A stretch of DNA of 64,000 nucleotides from Streptomyces sp. CC53 (GCF_001865245.1 NZ_MKXB01000202.1:1-64000); one strand, 5' to 3'. Shown: positions 8,084-16,918, counted from the first letter of the stretch. Program-made: numbers and translations. Notes: generated by a model not told the origin, from the sequence alone.

Positions 8084-8380
8084 CTAGTGGTCGTCCCAGT
8101 GGCCGTCGTGAGCGGCGTGCCGGTGACCGTCGTGGACGTAGTCGACGTGGTCGCCGTGGGGTACGGCGGGGTGTCCGCAGTTGTCCCCGTGCTCGTGCGC
8201 GTGCCCGCTGTGGGCGATGTGCTCTCCCGGTTCGCACTCGTCCCAGTGCCCCGAGTGCTCGCGGTGCAGGTGCCCGTCGTGGGAGTAGTCGATGTGGTCC
8301 CCGTGCACGACGGACGTGTGCCCGCAGGCCGGACCGTGAACGTGCTTGTGCCCCACGTGTTCCTTGTGCAGGACCGTCAT
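8084..8380 (-). CDS. Histidine-rich repeat protein, likely metal-binding
   Basis: This 98-residue protein contains 27 histidines, four cysteines and many Asp/Glu. It consists of a short lead and two diverged copies of a block of roughly 45 residues, each with a CGH start, HGDHxDYxHDGHxH middle and HxGHWD end. No signal peptide or membrane segment is visible, so a cytosolic Zn, Ni or Co buffer is likely. The ATG at 8380 has AAAGG 8-12 nt upstream and is preferred to a frame reaching 8449. It is divergent from the quinone reductase across 110 bp. No obvious Zur or Nur box was found by eye. Function is inferred from composition only. Confidence 0.85.
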   Translation of the reverse strand: MTVLHKEHVGHKHVHGPACGHTSVVHGDHIDYSHDGHLHREHSGHWDECEPGEHIAHSGHAHEHGDNCGHPAVPHGDHVDYVHDGHRHAAHDGHWDDH

Positions 8381-8490
8381 GGCGGAGCCTTTCGTCCTGG
8401 CGAGGTCGGCTGACGCCACCAGCGTAGTCCCTTTTGCCCGATTGATCACCTTGGGTTGCGGTCGCCCCGCCAGCGCCTCAGGGTCGGGTC

Positions 8491-9426
8491 ATGAAGGCGA
8501 TCCACTACCGCCGCTACGGCGGACCGGAGGTACTGGAGTACGGGGAGCTTCCCGACCCCAAGGTCGGCCCCGACAAGGTCCTGATCAGGGTGCGGGCGGC
8601 AGCCGTCAACCCGGTGGACTGGAAGTGCCAGGCCGGGTACATGGACACCGTCCTCGACACGGTGTTCCCCGTGGTCCCCGGCTGGGACGTGTCCGGCGTC
8701 GTCGTCCAGCCGGGCGTCTCCGTCCCCGAGTTCGCCGTCGGCGACGAGGTCATGGGGTACGTCCGCGAGGACGTCCTGGGCCACGGCACCTTCGCCGAGT
8801 ACGTCGCCGCACCCGTGCGGACCCTGGCCCGCAAGCCGCGCAACCTCAGCTTCGAGGAGGCGGCGGCGCTGCCGCTCGTCGGCCTCACCGCGTACCAGGT
8901 GATCACCCGCGCCCTGCGCCTCCGGGAGGGCGAGACCCTGCTCGTGCACGCCGCCGCGGGGGGCGTCGGGGCGATGGCCGTCCAGATCGCCCGCCACCTC
9001 GGCGCGCACGTGATCGGCGCCGTACGGGAGAGCGGCGTCGAGCGGGTACGGGAACTCGGCGCGCTGCCCGTCGTGTACGGGGACCGGTTCGCCTCCCGGG
9101 TCCGCGCATCGGCGCCGCACGGCGTGCAGGCCGCTTTCGACACGATCGGCGGCCAGAGCCTCAAGGACTCCGCGAATGTGCTGGCGCCCGAGGGCCGCCT
9201 GGCGTCGATCGCGGACGGCGACGTGGTCGGGCTGGGCGGCCGTTACGTCTTCGTCCGCCCCGACGCCGAGGACCTCGCCGCCCTGGCGGCGCTCGCCGAG
9301 GAGGGCGCCCTGTCGGTGCACGTGGCCAGGACCTTCCCGCTGGAGCAGGCCGCCGAAGCCCAGCGGGCCAACCAGGAGGGCGGTCTGCAGGGCAAGGTCG
9401 TGGTCACGGTCGACTGGTCCGACTGA
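8491..9426 (+). CDS. Zinc-independent MDR quinone oxidoreductase
   Basis: The 311-residue product is a medium-chain dehydrogenase/reductase of the quinone reductase branch. It has the groES-like N-terminus MKAIHYRRYGGPEVLE, the motif VRAAAVNPVDWK, and the nucleotide-binding HAAAGGVGAMAVQIA typical of NADPH binding. The structural and catalytic zinc ligands of alcohol dehydrogenases are missing. It would reduce quinones or enones with NADPH. A weak CAGGG lies about 8 nt before the ATG. Such enzymes are common SoxR targets in Streptomyces, but no SoxR box is evident in the 110-bp divergent promoter region. Confidence 0.9.
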   Translation: MKAIHYRRYGGPEVLEYGELPDPKVGPDKVLIRVRAAAVNPVDWKCQAGYMDTVLDTVFPVVPGWDVSGVVVQPGVSVPEFAVGDEVMGYVREDVLGHGTFAEYVAAPVRTLARKPRNLSFEEAAALPLVGLTAYQVITRALRLREGETLLVHAAAGGVGAMAVQIARHLGAHVIGAVRESGVERVRELGALPVVYGDRFASRVRASAPHGVQAAFDTIGGQSLKDSANVLAPEGRLASIADGDVVGLGGRYVFVRPDAEDLAALAALAEEGALSVHVARTFPLEQAAEAQRANQEGGLQGKVVVTVDWSD

Positions 9427-9537
9427 AGCACAGCGCGGTCCGCGGCCGGTCCCAGCTGCGCCGGGCGCGGGCACGGGCGGGTCCCCGGCACCGGGCCGCC
9501 CTCGTCGCCGCGGGCGGCACCCCGGCCTGCCCGGCGC

Positions 9538-9855
9538 TCACACCACCACGGCCACCGCGAACGCCGCCAGCGCCAACGTGCACCCCACCGCCGCGGCGGC
9601 CAGCCGGGGCCGCAGGCCCTCGGGGCGCACGGATCCCAGCGCGCGGACCCTGCGGTGCGCCACGCCCAGGAAGGCCGCCCACGCCAGCATCGAGAGCCCC
9701 ACCCCCAGCATGCCGACCGCCGTGGCCCCGCCGTACAGCGCCTGACGCGCCGCCAGCACGGCCACGACCGTGCACGACAGCGTCGTACGCCGCCACGCGA
9801 GGCGCGTCCGCTCCGGCTGCAGGCTCGGGTCCCGGAGCCCGAGCCCCTCGGTCAC
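9538..9855 (-). CDS. DUF202-type small membrane protein (second of pair)
   Basis: The 105-residue product has a basic N-terminus (DPSLQPERTRLAWRRTTLS) followed by three hydrophobic segments, the architecture of DUF202/YidH-like proteins. Its GTG start at 9855 overlaps the stop of the upstream DUF202 gene in a GTGA arrangement, so the pair is translationally coupled and probably forms a heteromer in the membrane. No enzyme motif is visible and the role of the family is unknown. The frame continues further upstream without a start that has a better context. Confidence 0.8.
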   Translation of the reverse strand: MTEGLGLRDPSLQPERTRLAWRRTTLSCTVVAVLAARQALYGGATAVGMLGVGLSMLAWAAFLGVAHRRVRALGSVRPEGLRPRLAAAAVGCTLALAAFAVAVVV

Positions 9856-10253
9856 CCGGTCCACCCGAACAGCACCACCAGCACCATGACGGCCGCCACC
9901 AGCGCCACCGCCGCCCCCAGCAGCGCGGGGAACCGGCTGACCGGCAGGTCCTCGCCGCGCCGCATGGCCCGCTCGCAGCGGACCCAGTGGTTCACCGCGC
10001 GCACCGCGCACAGGGCCCCCGCGCCGATCAGCGTCAGCGCCAGGCCCACCCGGACGCCCCACCGCAGGTCGGGGAGGAACTGGTCCACGGCGAAGCCGCC
10101 GCCGACCAGAGCGAGCCCGGTACGCAGCCACGCGAGGAACGTCCGCTCGTTGGCGAGGGAGAAGCGGTAGTCGGGCGTCTCGCCCTCCTCCCGGACCCGC
10201 TGCGGCGCGAACCACAGCCGCACGTCCCGCAGACTCCGCCCGATCCCGCTCAC
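9852..10253 (-). CDS. DUF202 / YidH-family membrane protein
   Basis: The 133-residue protein shows the YidH signature PDYRFSLANERTFLAWLRTGLALVGGGFAV followed by two more hydrophobic helices, with C-terminal LVVLFGWTG. It begins at a GTG (10253) and is the first gene of a two-gene operon with the smaller DUF202 paralogue. Members are integral membrane proteins of unknown function. The neighbouring genes give no functional clue. Confidence 0.87.
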   Translation of the reverse strand: MSGIGRSLRDVRLWFAPQRVREEGETPDYRFSLANERTFLAWLRTGLALVGGGFAVDQFLPDLRWGVRVGLALTLIGAGALCAVRAVNHWVRCERAMRRGEDLPVSRFPALLGAAVALVAAVMVLVVLFGWTG

Positions 10254-10303
10254 ACCCGCACCCTAACCGCGTCCCGCCGACGCCGCGCCCCTAGCCTCCT
10301 GGC

Positions 10304-10927
10304 ATGACGCCCCGCACCCTTCTGCTCCCCGCCTACCAGGCCGTGTCCCCGGCGCTGACCGCCGGGCAGGCGCGGCTGACCGCCGCCGAGGACCTGGCGG
10401 CCCACCCCGAGTTCCGGTGCCTGTACCTCCGCCTGCCGCTGACCGGCCCGCAGGGACAGCTCCTCGGCGCGTACGGGCTCGACGCCGCCGACCTGGACGC
10501 GGTGTGGGAGCGGCTGGAGGACGAGCGGGCCTGGCCCGTGCTGCGCGTCCCGTGCGAAGGGCGCGGCACGGTGGTCGTCGTCCACCGCAACGCACCCGGT
10601 GACGCGGGCGTGGACTGCTTCCTCCACCACCCCGACCGGCCCGCCCTCGACTGGCTGGCGAGCGACCACCCCACCGCCCCGGGGCGCGGCCTCTCCTGGC
10701 ACGAACTGGCCGCCCTCGCGGAGGCCGTACCGGCCGGATCCGGTCCCGCCGACGGCCTCACCGATCCCGCCGAGCGCCTCCTGCTGCTGCTCCCCCTGCT
10801 GAGGGACCCCGAGGCCCAGGCACCCGCCGACGCGCCGCGGACCGTCGCCCGTGCGCTCCACCGGGTGGGCCTGCCCCGGCGGCACGCGCGGCAGCTCGCG
10901 GTCCGGCTCGTGGACGGCACCCTCTGA
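10304..10927 (+). CDS. Conserved hypothetical protein
   Basis: The 207-residue product is not recognised. It is a soluble alpha/beta-looking protein with a Leu-rich helix (AERLLLLLPLLRDPEA) and a C-terminal segment RALHRVGLPRRHARQLAVRLVDGTL that could pack as a helical bundle. The start is supported by a TAGCCT -10 element at 10292-10297 ending exactly 7 nt before the ATG, which implies a leaderless transcript. It is divergent from the DUF202 pair. No catalytic motif stands out. Confidence 0.72.
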   Translation: MTPRTLLLPAYQAVSPALTAGQARLTAAEDLAAHPEFRCLYLRLPLTGPQGQLLGAYGLDAADLDAVWERLEDERAWPVLRVPCEGRGTVVVVHRNAPGDAGVDCFLHHPDRPALDWLASDHPTAPGRGLSWHELAALAEAVPAGSGPADGLTDPAERLLLLLPLLRDPEAQAPADAPRTVARALHRVGLPRRHARQLAVRLVDGTL

Positions 10928-11020
10928 CCGGCCGCCCGCCCGCTCACCCCGCCGACCGACCCGGAACGCATCGCCCTCCACCCGCAGCCGCACCGCCGTC
11001 GTGACCCGGCCGCCGCCCCG

Positions 11021-11545
11021 TCAGCCCCGGCGGGCCTCCCGCAGGCGCTCCCACGCGGCCACGCCGTCCGGCACCCACCGCCACACCTGGAGCCGCGCGG
11101 CGAGCTCCGGCTCCGGCAGGAACGCGTGCCACGCCACCTCCGACTCCTGCGGTGCGACCGGCAGGGTGCAGCGCACCTCGTACACCCGGGACCACCACGA
11201 GCCCCGCCCGCCCGGCCCGTCGTCGTACAGGAACTTCAGCACCGGCACGGGGCGCGGCAGCCCCCGCACCCCGAGCTCCTCCTCGGCCTCCCGCAGCGCC
11301 GCGTCGTCGTACGACTCGCCCGCCCCGACCACGCCGCCCACGAACATGTCGTACAGCGAGGGGAAGACCAGCTTCGTCGCGGTGCGCCGGTGCACGAACA
11401 CGCGGTCCTCCGCGTCCCGCGCCAGCACGAACACACAGCGGTGCCGCAGCCCCCGCGCGTACACCTCCCCCCGGCGCAGCTGCCCCACCACCTCGTCGTG
11501 CTCGTCGACGACGTCCAGCACCTCGTCCGCGGACGCTGCGGTCAT
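11021..11545 (-). CDS. NUDIX hydrolase (YfcD/IDI-like)
   Basis: This 174-residue protein has a complete NUDIX box, GAGESYDDAALREAEEELGV, near residues 70-90. The upstream motif DEHDEVVGQLRRGEVYARGLRHRCVFVL and the C-terminal W-rich part are typical of YfcD-type hydrolases, related in sequence to isopentenyl-diphosphate isomerase. It should hydrolyse a nucleoside diphosphate derivative with Mg2+. The ATG at 11545 is chosen because upstream sequence in the frame becomes Pro/Arg rich and lacks homology. It stands alone between the hypothetical gene and csbD. Confidence 0.88.
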   Translation of the reverse strand: MTAASADEVLDVVDEHDEVVGQLRRGEVYARGLRHRCVFVLARDAEDRVFVHRRTATKLVFPSLYDMFVGGVVGAGESYDDAALREAEEELGVRGLPRPVPVLKFLYDDGPGGRGSWWSRVYEVRCTLPVAPQESEVAWHAFLPEPELAARLQVWRWVPDGVAAWERLREARRG

Positions 11546-11809
11546 GTCGGTCCCTGCCTTTCCCACGCCGGATCGGCCGAGGGGCAAGGCTACCGAGCAC
11601 GGAAGGGCCCGTAGGCGGAGCGTGGCGCCGGGCCCCGGCTCCGGGGCGGTTCGGCACTCCGCTGCCGTGAGCCCGAGCGGCACGGCGGCTCCGGTCGTCG
11701 CCGCGCCCGCGCATACCGGTGCACCGCGCGGGAACCCGCCCCGCAAGAAGGGTGCACCCCGGCGGCTCATCGGGCCGCCGGTCGGCACACCGACCAGGAG
11801 GTGTGGAAC

Positions 11810-11983
11810 ATGGCCGCCGGCAAGAAGGCCAAGAACATCGGCAAGACCGCGAAGGGCAAGGCCAAGGAGGCCGCGGGCAGGGCTGTCGGGAACGAGAGCC
11901 TCGAAGCGAAGGGGCGCGCCGAGCAGGTGAAGGGCGACGCCAGGCAGGCGGGCGAGAAGGCCAAGGACACGTTCAGGCACTGA
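11810..11983 (+). CDS. CsbD-family stress protein
   Basis: The 57-residue protein is a short, charged helical protein with the CsbD pattern KxKxxxGxxxGNxxLxxxGxxxQxxGxxxxxxxKxKD. These proteins accumulate in general stress in many bacteria; their molecular task is unknown. An AGGAGG at 11796-11801 lies 8 nt from the ATG at 11810, so the alternative GTG at 11801 is excluded. Confidence 0.88.
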   Translation: MAAGKKAKNIGKTAKGKAKEAAGRAVGNESLEAKGRAEQVKGDARQAGEKAKDTFRH

Positions 11984-12197
11984 CGGTCCCGCCCCACCGG
12001 ACCGGCCGCCCGGCGCTCGTGCCGGGCGGCCGCTCGCCGTCCGCGGACGCGCCGGGCCACGGCGGGCCCGCCGGAGCGGACCGGGCCGGTACGCGGACGG
12101 CCACCCACCGGTCCGGTCCGCGAGGTTGACGTGCTACTGCCCGGTACGGAGGATCGGAGCACTCCGCGCACCCCGCGCCCCGGAAGGACGGATCCTC

Positions 12198-13853
12198 ATG
12201 GCGTACGACGCTGACGTGATCGTGATCGGGGCGGGCCTCGCCGGTCTGGCCGCCACCGCCGAACTCGCCGACGCGGGGCGCAGCGTCATCCTCCTCGACC
12301 AGGAGCCCGAACAGTCGCTCGGGGGGCAGGCCCACTGGTCGTTCGGCGGGCTCTTCCTCGTCGACTCGCCCGAGCAGCGCAGGCTGCGGATCCGCGACAG
12401 CCACGAGCTGGCCCTGCAGGACTGGCTGGGCACGGCCGGCTTCCACCGTCCCGAGGACCACTGGCCCCGCCGCTGGGCGGAGGCGTACGTCGACTTCGCG
12501 GCCGGCGAGAAACGCGCCTGGCTGCACGGCCAGGGGGTGCGCTTCTTCCCCGTCGTCGGCTGGGCCGAGCGTGGTGGATACGCCGCCACCGGCCACGGAA
12601 ACTCCGTGCCCCGCTTCCACATCACGTGGGGCACGGGTCCCGGCCTCGTCGCCCCGTTCGAGCGGCGGGTCCGCGCGGGAGCGGCCCGCGGCCTCGTACA
12701 GCTGCGGTTCCGGCACCGCGTCACCGCCCTCGGCCGCACCGCGGGCGCCGTCGACACCGTCAGCGGCGAAGTGCTCGCGCCGTCGGACGCCGAGCGCGGC
12801 ACCGCGAGCAGCCGCGACACCACCGGCCCGTTCTCCTACCGCGCGCAGGCGGTGGTGATCGCCTCCGGAGGCATCGGCGGCAACCACGACCTGGTCCGCG
12901 CCCAGTGGCCCGAACGCCTCGGCACCCCGCCCCGGAGGCTGCTGTCCGGTGTGCCCGCCCACGTCGACGGCCTCATGCTCGGCATCGCCGAGAAGGCGGG
13001 CGCCCACCACGTCAACCGCGACCGCATGTGGCACTACACCGAGGGCATCGAGAACCACAGCCCGCTGTGGGCCCGGCACGGCATCCGCATCCTGCCCGGA
13101 CCGTCCAGTCTCTGGCTCGACGCCCGCGGACGCCGCCTCCCGGTCCCGCTGTTCCCCGGCTTCGACACGCTCGGCACCCTCGAACACATCATGAGGTCCG
13201 GCCACGAGCACACCTGGTTCGTCCTCAACCAGCGGATCATCGGCAAGGAGTTCGCCCTCTCCGGGTCGGAGCAGAACCCCGACCTCACCGGCAAGTCGGT
13301 CCGCGACGTCCTCGCCCGCGCCCGCACCGACGTGCCCGCGCCCGTGCGGGCCTTCATGGACAAGGGCGCCGACTTCGTCGTCGAGCGGGACCTCGCGGCC
13401 CTGGTGCGCGGCATGAACGCGGTCACCGAGGAGCCGCTGATCGACGAGGCCGCGCTGCGCCGCGAGATCGTCGCCCGCGACCGGGAGATCGCGCACCCGT
13501 TCACCAAGGACCTCCAGGTCACCGCCATCCGCGGAGCCCGCGCCTACCTCGGCGACCGGCTCATCCGCACGGTGGCCCCGCACCGACTCCTCGACCCGGC
13601 GGCCGGCCCTCTGATCGCCGTGTGCCTGCGCATCCTCACCCGCAAGTCCCTGGGCGGCCTGCAGACCGACCTGTCGTCCCGGGTGCTCACCGCGGACGGC
13701 GAGCCGCTGCCCGGCCTGTACGCGGCCGGCGAGGCCGCCGGCTTCGGAGGCGGCGGCGTCCACGGCTACCGCTCCCTGGAGGGCACGTTCCTCGGCGGCT
13801 GCCTGTTCTCCGGGCGCACGGCGGGCCGGGCCGCCGCCCGCGCCGTCGCCTGA
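12198..13853 (+). CDS. FAD-binding dehydrogenase (KstD/fumarate-reductase-like)
   Basis: The 551-residue flavoprotein begins with the Rossmann motif DVIVIGAGLAGLAATAELADAG and has SLGGQAHWSFGGL and a C-terminal GLYAAGEAAGFGGGGVHGYRSLEGTFLGGCLFSGRTAG block, as in FAD-dependent dehydrogenases of the 3-ketosteroid delta-1-dehydrogenase/fumarate reductase superfamily. Steroid or other enoyl substrates are possible; nothing around it indicates a steroid cluster. The ATG at 12198 has GGAAGGA about 8-15 nt upstream. It is transcribed toward, and convergent with, the ASCH-DUF4440 gene. Confidence 0.87.
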   Translation: MAYDADVIVIGAGLAGLAATAELADAGRSVILLDQEPEQSLGGQAHWSFGGLFLVDSPEQRRLRIRDSHELALQDWLGTAGFHRPEDHWPRRWAEAYVDFAAGEKRAWLHGQGVRFFPVVGWAERGGYAATGHGNSVPRFHITWGTGPGLVAPFERRVRAGAARGLVQLRFRHRVTALGRTAGAVDTVSGEVLAPSDAERGTASSRDTTGPFSYRAQAVVIASGGIGGNHDLVRAQWPERLGTPPRRLLSGVPAHVDGLMLGIAEKAGAHHVNRDRMWHYTEGIENHSPLWARHGIRILPGPSSLWLDARGRRLPVPLFPGFDTLGTLEHIMRSGHEHTWFVLNQRIIGKEFALSGSEQNPDLTGKSVRDVLARARTDVPAPVRAFMDKGADFVVERDLAALVRGMNAVTEEPLIDEAALRREIVARDREIAHPFTKDLQVTAIRGARAYLGDRLIRTVAPHRLLDPAAGPLIAVCLRILTRKSLGGLQTDLSSRVLTADGEPLPGLYAAGEAAGFGGGGVHGYRSLEGTFLGGCLFSGRTAGRAAARAVA

Positions 13854-13907
13854 ACGGCCCTCACGGGCACGGAGGCCGCAGCCGCACCCGGCCGCGTCCG
13901 GCGGCCG

Positions 13908-14708
13908 TCACCTGTGCTCCGGCGGAACCGGCGTCCCCTGGTGGTAGTAGAGCCGCCACAGGGCCGCGTCCGGTGCCTTGCGCCACACGGAGCTGCGCCG
14001 CACGTGGCGGCCCCCGGAGGCCAGCTCGTACGTGAGGTGCACGATGCCCGGGGCCAGCAGGACGCCCCGCACCCCCTGCGGCACGCGGGGGGTGCCCTGC
14101 GCGTCCGGCGCCGCGACGTCGTCCATGTCCGTGATCGCGTCCAGGAGCGCGTCCCGCGTCCACCGCCGCCCGGAGGCGCCGACCTCCGTGAACTCCGGGT
14201 CGAGGAGCCGTCCCGACTCCGCGCGGGACGCCCGCACGGACGTTTCCAGCAGGGCGAGTTCGCCCGCGACCGCGGCGGCGACCGGGTCCAGCACCTCCAC
14301 GACGCGGAACCGCTCCGCGACCACGTCCGTCGTGTCGTCGACGGTGAAGTCCGGGTCGCCCAGTGCCTCCCGCAGTTCCGCGCTGTGCCAGAACCGCTCG
14401 TGCGCGGCCCGCCACTCGGCGACGGACCGGTGGCCCTCGCCCTCGTCGGCGGCGTGCCGCGGATCCACCTCGCCGAGCGGCAGCACCCGTACGCCGGTCA
14501 CCTCCACCACCGCCACCGGACGCCCGGCCGAATCCACCAGGGCCGACCGGTCGCCGGGCGCGGGCAGCGGCGCGCCCTCGGCCTCGTACTCGGCGAGCAG
14601 GCCCGTCGTGGCGGTCTTCCGCCCCGTCAGGACGGCCGCCACCAGGCGGTCGCGCAGGGGGCCGGGGAAGGCCAGTTCGTACGGGGGCAGTTCACGCGTG
14701 GGGGACAT
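13908..14708 (-). CDS. ASCH domain fused to DUF4440 (SnoaL-like) domain
   Basis: The 266-residue protein appears to be a fusion. Residues about 1-140 form an ASCH domain (LAFPGPLRDRLVAAVLTGRKTATTGL, PAPGDRSALVDSAGRPVAVVEVTGVRVLPL, EGHRSVAEWRAAHERFW). Residues about 148-266 resemble DUF4440/NTF2-like proteins (LALLETSVRASRAESGRLLDPEFTEVGASGRRWTRDALL, then WRLYYHQGTPV). ASCH domains bind RNA or modified nucleosides; DUF4440 is a cone-shaped ligand pocket. The start is the ATG at 14708, next to a non-coding, GC-rich spacer. The combined function is unknown. Confidence 0.85.
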   Translation of the reverse strand: MSPTRELPPYELAFPGPLRDRLVAAVLTGRKTATTGLLAEYEAEGAPLPAPGDRSALVDSAGRPVAVVEVTGVRVLPLGEVDPRHAADEGEGHRSVAEWRAAHERFWHSAELREALGDPDFTVDDTTDVVAERFRVVEVLDPVAAAVAGELALLETSVRASRAESGRLLDPEFTEVGASGRRWTRDALLDAITDMDDVAAPDAQGTPRVPQGVRGVLLAPGIVHLTYELASGGRHVRRSSVWRKAPDAALWRLYYHQGTPVPPEHR

Positions 14709-14902
14709 GCCGGGGAGTGTGGCACACGGGCCCGCCCGGACGCCCCGCGGTTTCCACGGCACTCGGTGGTCGCGCGCCCGCGCGGGGGGCCGCATGTGCC
14801 GGATGCGGGGTGTCCGGGCGCCGAGGCGGTCGTCCGCGCCGCGGGCGCCGTGCCGGGCGGCAGGCCGGTGAGGCCGCGGGTGCCCCGCCGGGGCCGGGCC
14901 CG

Positions 14903-15409
14903 TCAGGCGAAGGCGCGCAGCGCGGCGGCCGCCCGGTCCGCGGTCTCCTCGGGCGTGCCGGACACGTCGACGGCGACCCCGGCCTCGTCCTCGCCGAGCG
15001 GCTGCAACGCCCCGAACTGGGAGTCCAGCAGTGCGGTCGGCATGAAGTGGCCCCGGCGCGCGGCCATCCGCTCCTCGATGAGCGCCCGGTCGCCTGTCAG
15101 GTGCAGGAACACCAGCCCGGGGTGCTCCTGCCGCAGCCGGTCCCGGTAGGCCCGCTTGAGCGCCGAGCTGCTGACCACACCGCCGCGGCCGGCCCGGCCG
15201 CGCGCCCACCGGCCGATCGCGTCGAGCCACGGCCACCGGTCGGCGTCCTCCAGCGGCACGCCGGCGGTCATCTTGGCGACGTTGGCCGCAGGGTGGAAGT
15301 CGTCGCCCTCCGCGTAGGGGACACCCAGCCGGTCCGCGACCAGGGGGCCGACGGTGCTCTTCCCGGTTCCGGACACTCCCATCACCACCACGACCAGGGG
15401 GGTGCGCAT
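14903..15409 (-). CDS. gntK: Gluconokinase
   Basis: The 168-residue protein is a P-loop kinase of the GntK family: GVSGTGKST at residues 11-19, EGDDFHPAANVAKMTAGVPLEDADRWPWLDAIGRW near 34-68, and RRGHFMPTALLDSQFGALQPL. It phosphorylates D-gluconate to 6-phosphogluconate for the pentose phosphate pathway. Length and motifs are canonical. No gluconate permease or GntR regulator lies beside it, unlike the usual arrangement. The ATG at 15409 sits where conservation starts; a longer upstream frame is low-complexity. Confidence 0.93.
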   Translation of the reverse strand: MRTPLVVVVMGVSGTGKSTVGPLVADRLGVPYAEGDDFHPAANVAKMTAGVPLEDADRWPWLDAIGRWARGRAGRGGVVSSSALKRAYRDRLRQEHPGLVFLHLTGDRALIEERMAARRGHFMPTALLDSQFGALQPLGEDEAGVAVDVSGTPEETADRAAAALRAFA

Positions 15410-15819
15410 ACGGGCTCCACGGTCGGTTCGGACATCGGCGTGTGGGCGCCGCCGCCCACGGGTTCCACTCAAGCCCATGAGGCGCCGCACGTTCAAGCCC
15501 CGCCGGGCCGAGCTGTCCCCGCCGGGCCTCTCGCCCCGTCGATCCCCCTGCCCGGGGTCGCCCCCTCCGGCGGGGCACGGTACACACACAGCACTCGCCC
15601 TCGCCGAGCACGGCGCCCGGTCACCGCCCGGGACCGCGGGCGCTGTCGGCTCCGGCCCCTCTGGACGTCCGACTCGCCGCCCTCGGCCCGGGCCGCGTGT
15701 CCGCCGTGACGAGCAGGGGTCTCGCCCACCTCCTCACCGCCGCCGTTCCCGCCGGCGCCTTCTCCGGCGGGCTCCGGCCCGGCCCCGGCCGCCCTCGTCG
15801 CCGAAGACGGGTGAGGGTC
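15410..15819. other. Gene-free interval gntK-rluA
   Basis: No supported gene is present. It contains the gntK promoter region and, toward the right, a hairpin at 15748-15771 that may terminate the pseudouridine synthase transcript. Confidence 0.55.
15748..15771 (-). terminator. Hairpin downstream of RluA-family gene
   Basis: CCCGCCGG (15748-15755) and CCGGCGGG (15764-15771) form an 8-bp perfect stem with an 8-nt loop, 49 bp past the stop of the leftward pseudouridine synthase gene. Confidence 0.45.
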
Positions 15820-16740
15820 TCAGCCGAGAGGCCCGAGCCGCAGCCGGCTCTCGAAGCGCACCGGCGCACCGGTGAACGGGTCGGTGAACTCCAGCGTCCT
15901 CGCCAGCAGGTGCAGCGGTCGGGTGAAGTCCTCCGGCCCGTCGTCCCGTACGACGGGGTACAGCGGATCGTGCAGGATCGGCACGCCCAGCCGGTTCATG
16001 TGCACCCGCAGCTGGTGGGTCCGCCCGGTCTCCGGCACGAGGCGGTACCGCGCGAGCCCGCCGCGCTGCTCGACCAGCTCGACACGGCTCTCGCTGTTCG
16101 GTTCGGCGCCCTCGACCTCGTACGCGTCCACCCGCCCCCGCTCCTTGACGATGTGGCTGCGCACGGTGGCGGGCAGGCCGAGGCCGGGATCGTGGGGTGC
16201 GACGGCCTCGTACTCCTTGCGCACCCGCCGGTCGCGGAACAGCGTCTGGTACGCCCCCCGGTCCTCGGCCCGCACGACGAACAGCACGAGGCCCGCGGTC
16301 AGCCGGTCCAGCCGGTGCGCGGGCTGCAGCTCGGGAAGGCCCAGCTCGCGGCGGAGCCGTGCGACGGCGGTCTCGGTGACGTGCCGCCCCCGGGGCGTGG
16401 TGGCGAGGAAGTGCGGCTTGTCGGCGACCAGCAGCCGCTCGTCCCGGTGGACGACGCCGACCGGGAACGGCACGGGCTCCTCCGCGGGCAGCTCCCGGTG
16501 GAACCACACGTGCCGCCCGGCCCGGTACGGCTCGTCGGCGGCCACGCGCCGCCCGTCGGCGCCGACGAACGCCCCTTCGGCCATCATCGCGTCGACCCGG
16601 TCGGTCCCGATGGCGGCCCCGTACCGCTCCATCAGGTGGTCCCGCACGGTCGGCCACCGGCCCGCGGGATCGGTCGGCAGCCGCACCCGCACCGGGTCCA
16701 CCCCGTCCCGCTGCCCCAGCGGCGCCACCGGCGCCCTCAT
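15820..16740 (-). CDS. RluA-family 23S rRNA/tRNA pseudouridine synthase
   Basis: The 306-residue protein is a RluA-type pseudouridine synthase. The catalytic Asp lies in PAHRLDRLTAGLVLF; VVHRDERLLVADKPHFLATTP and ETGRTHQLRVHMNRLGVPILHDPLYP are further family motifs. An N-terminal S4-like extension (WPTVRDHLMERYG to VNEPYR-like region) precedes the core. The ATG at 16740 is taken as start; a GTG at 16758 in the same frame is an alternative because a TAGGTT element lies close upstream of it and no ribosome binding site favours either. The target uridine is not predictable. Confidence 0.9.
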   Translation of the reverse strand: MRAPVAPLGQRDGVDPVRVRLPTDPAGRWPTVRDHLMERYGAAIGTDRVDAMMAEGAFVGADGRRVAADEPYRAGRHVWFHRELPAEEPVPFPVGVVHRDERLLVADKPHFLATTPRGRHVTETAVARLRRELGLPELQPAHRLDRLTAGLVLFVVRAEDRGAYQTLFRDRRVRKEYEAVAPHDPGLGLPATVRSHIVKERGRVDAYEVEGAEPNSESRVELVEQRGGLARYRLVPETGRTHQLRVHMNRLGVPILHDPLYPVVRDDGPEDFTRPLHLLARTLEFTDPFTGAPVRFESRLRLGPLG

Positions 16741-16918
16741 CCCACGACGACCCACCACCCCAACCTATCCCCCGCCGGGCGCCGCGGGTGAGCCCGCCCG
16801 GCCGCCGGCAGGGCACCGGACCCGCCCGACGAGACGGGGCACCCCCCCGCCGGTGCGGCGTCGCCCCGCTGCCGGGGCACCACCGCCCGCCCCACTCCAG
16901 GAGGGCGCTCCCGCCGCC

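Noticed and set aside
8381..8490. SoxR box in front of the quinone reductase
   Set aside because: No CCTCAAG-like inverted repeat was visible in the 110-bp gap.
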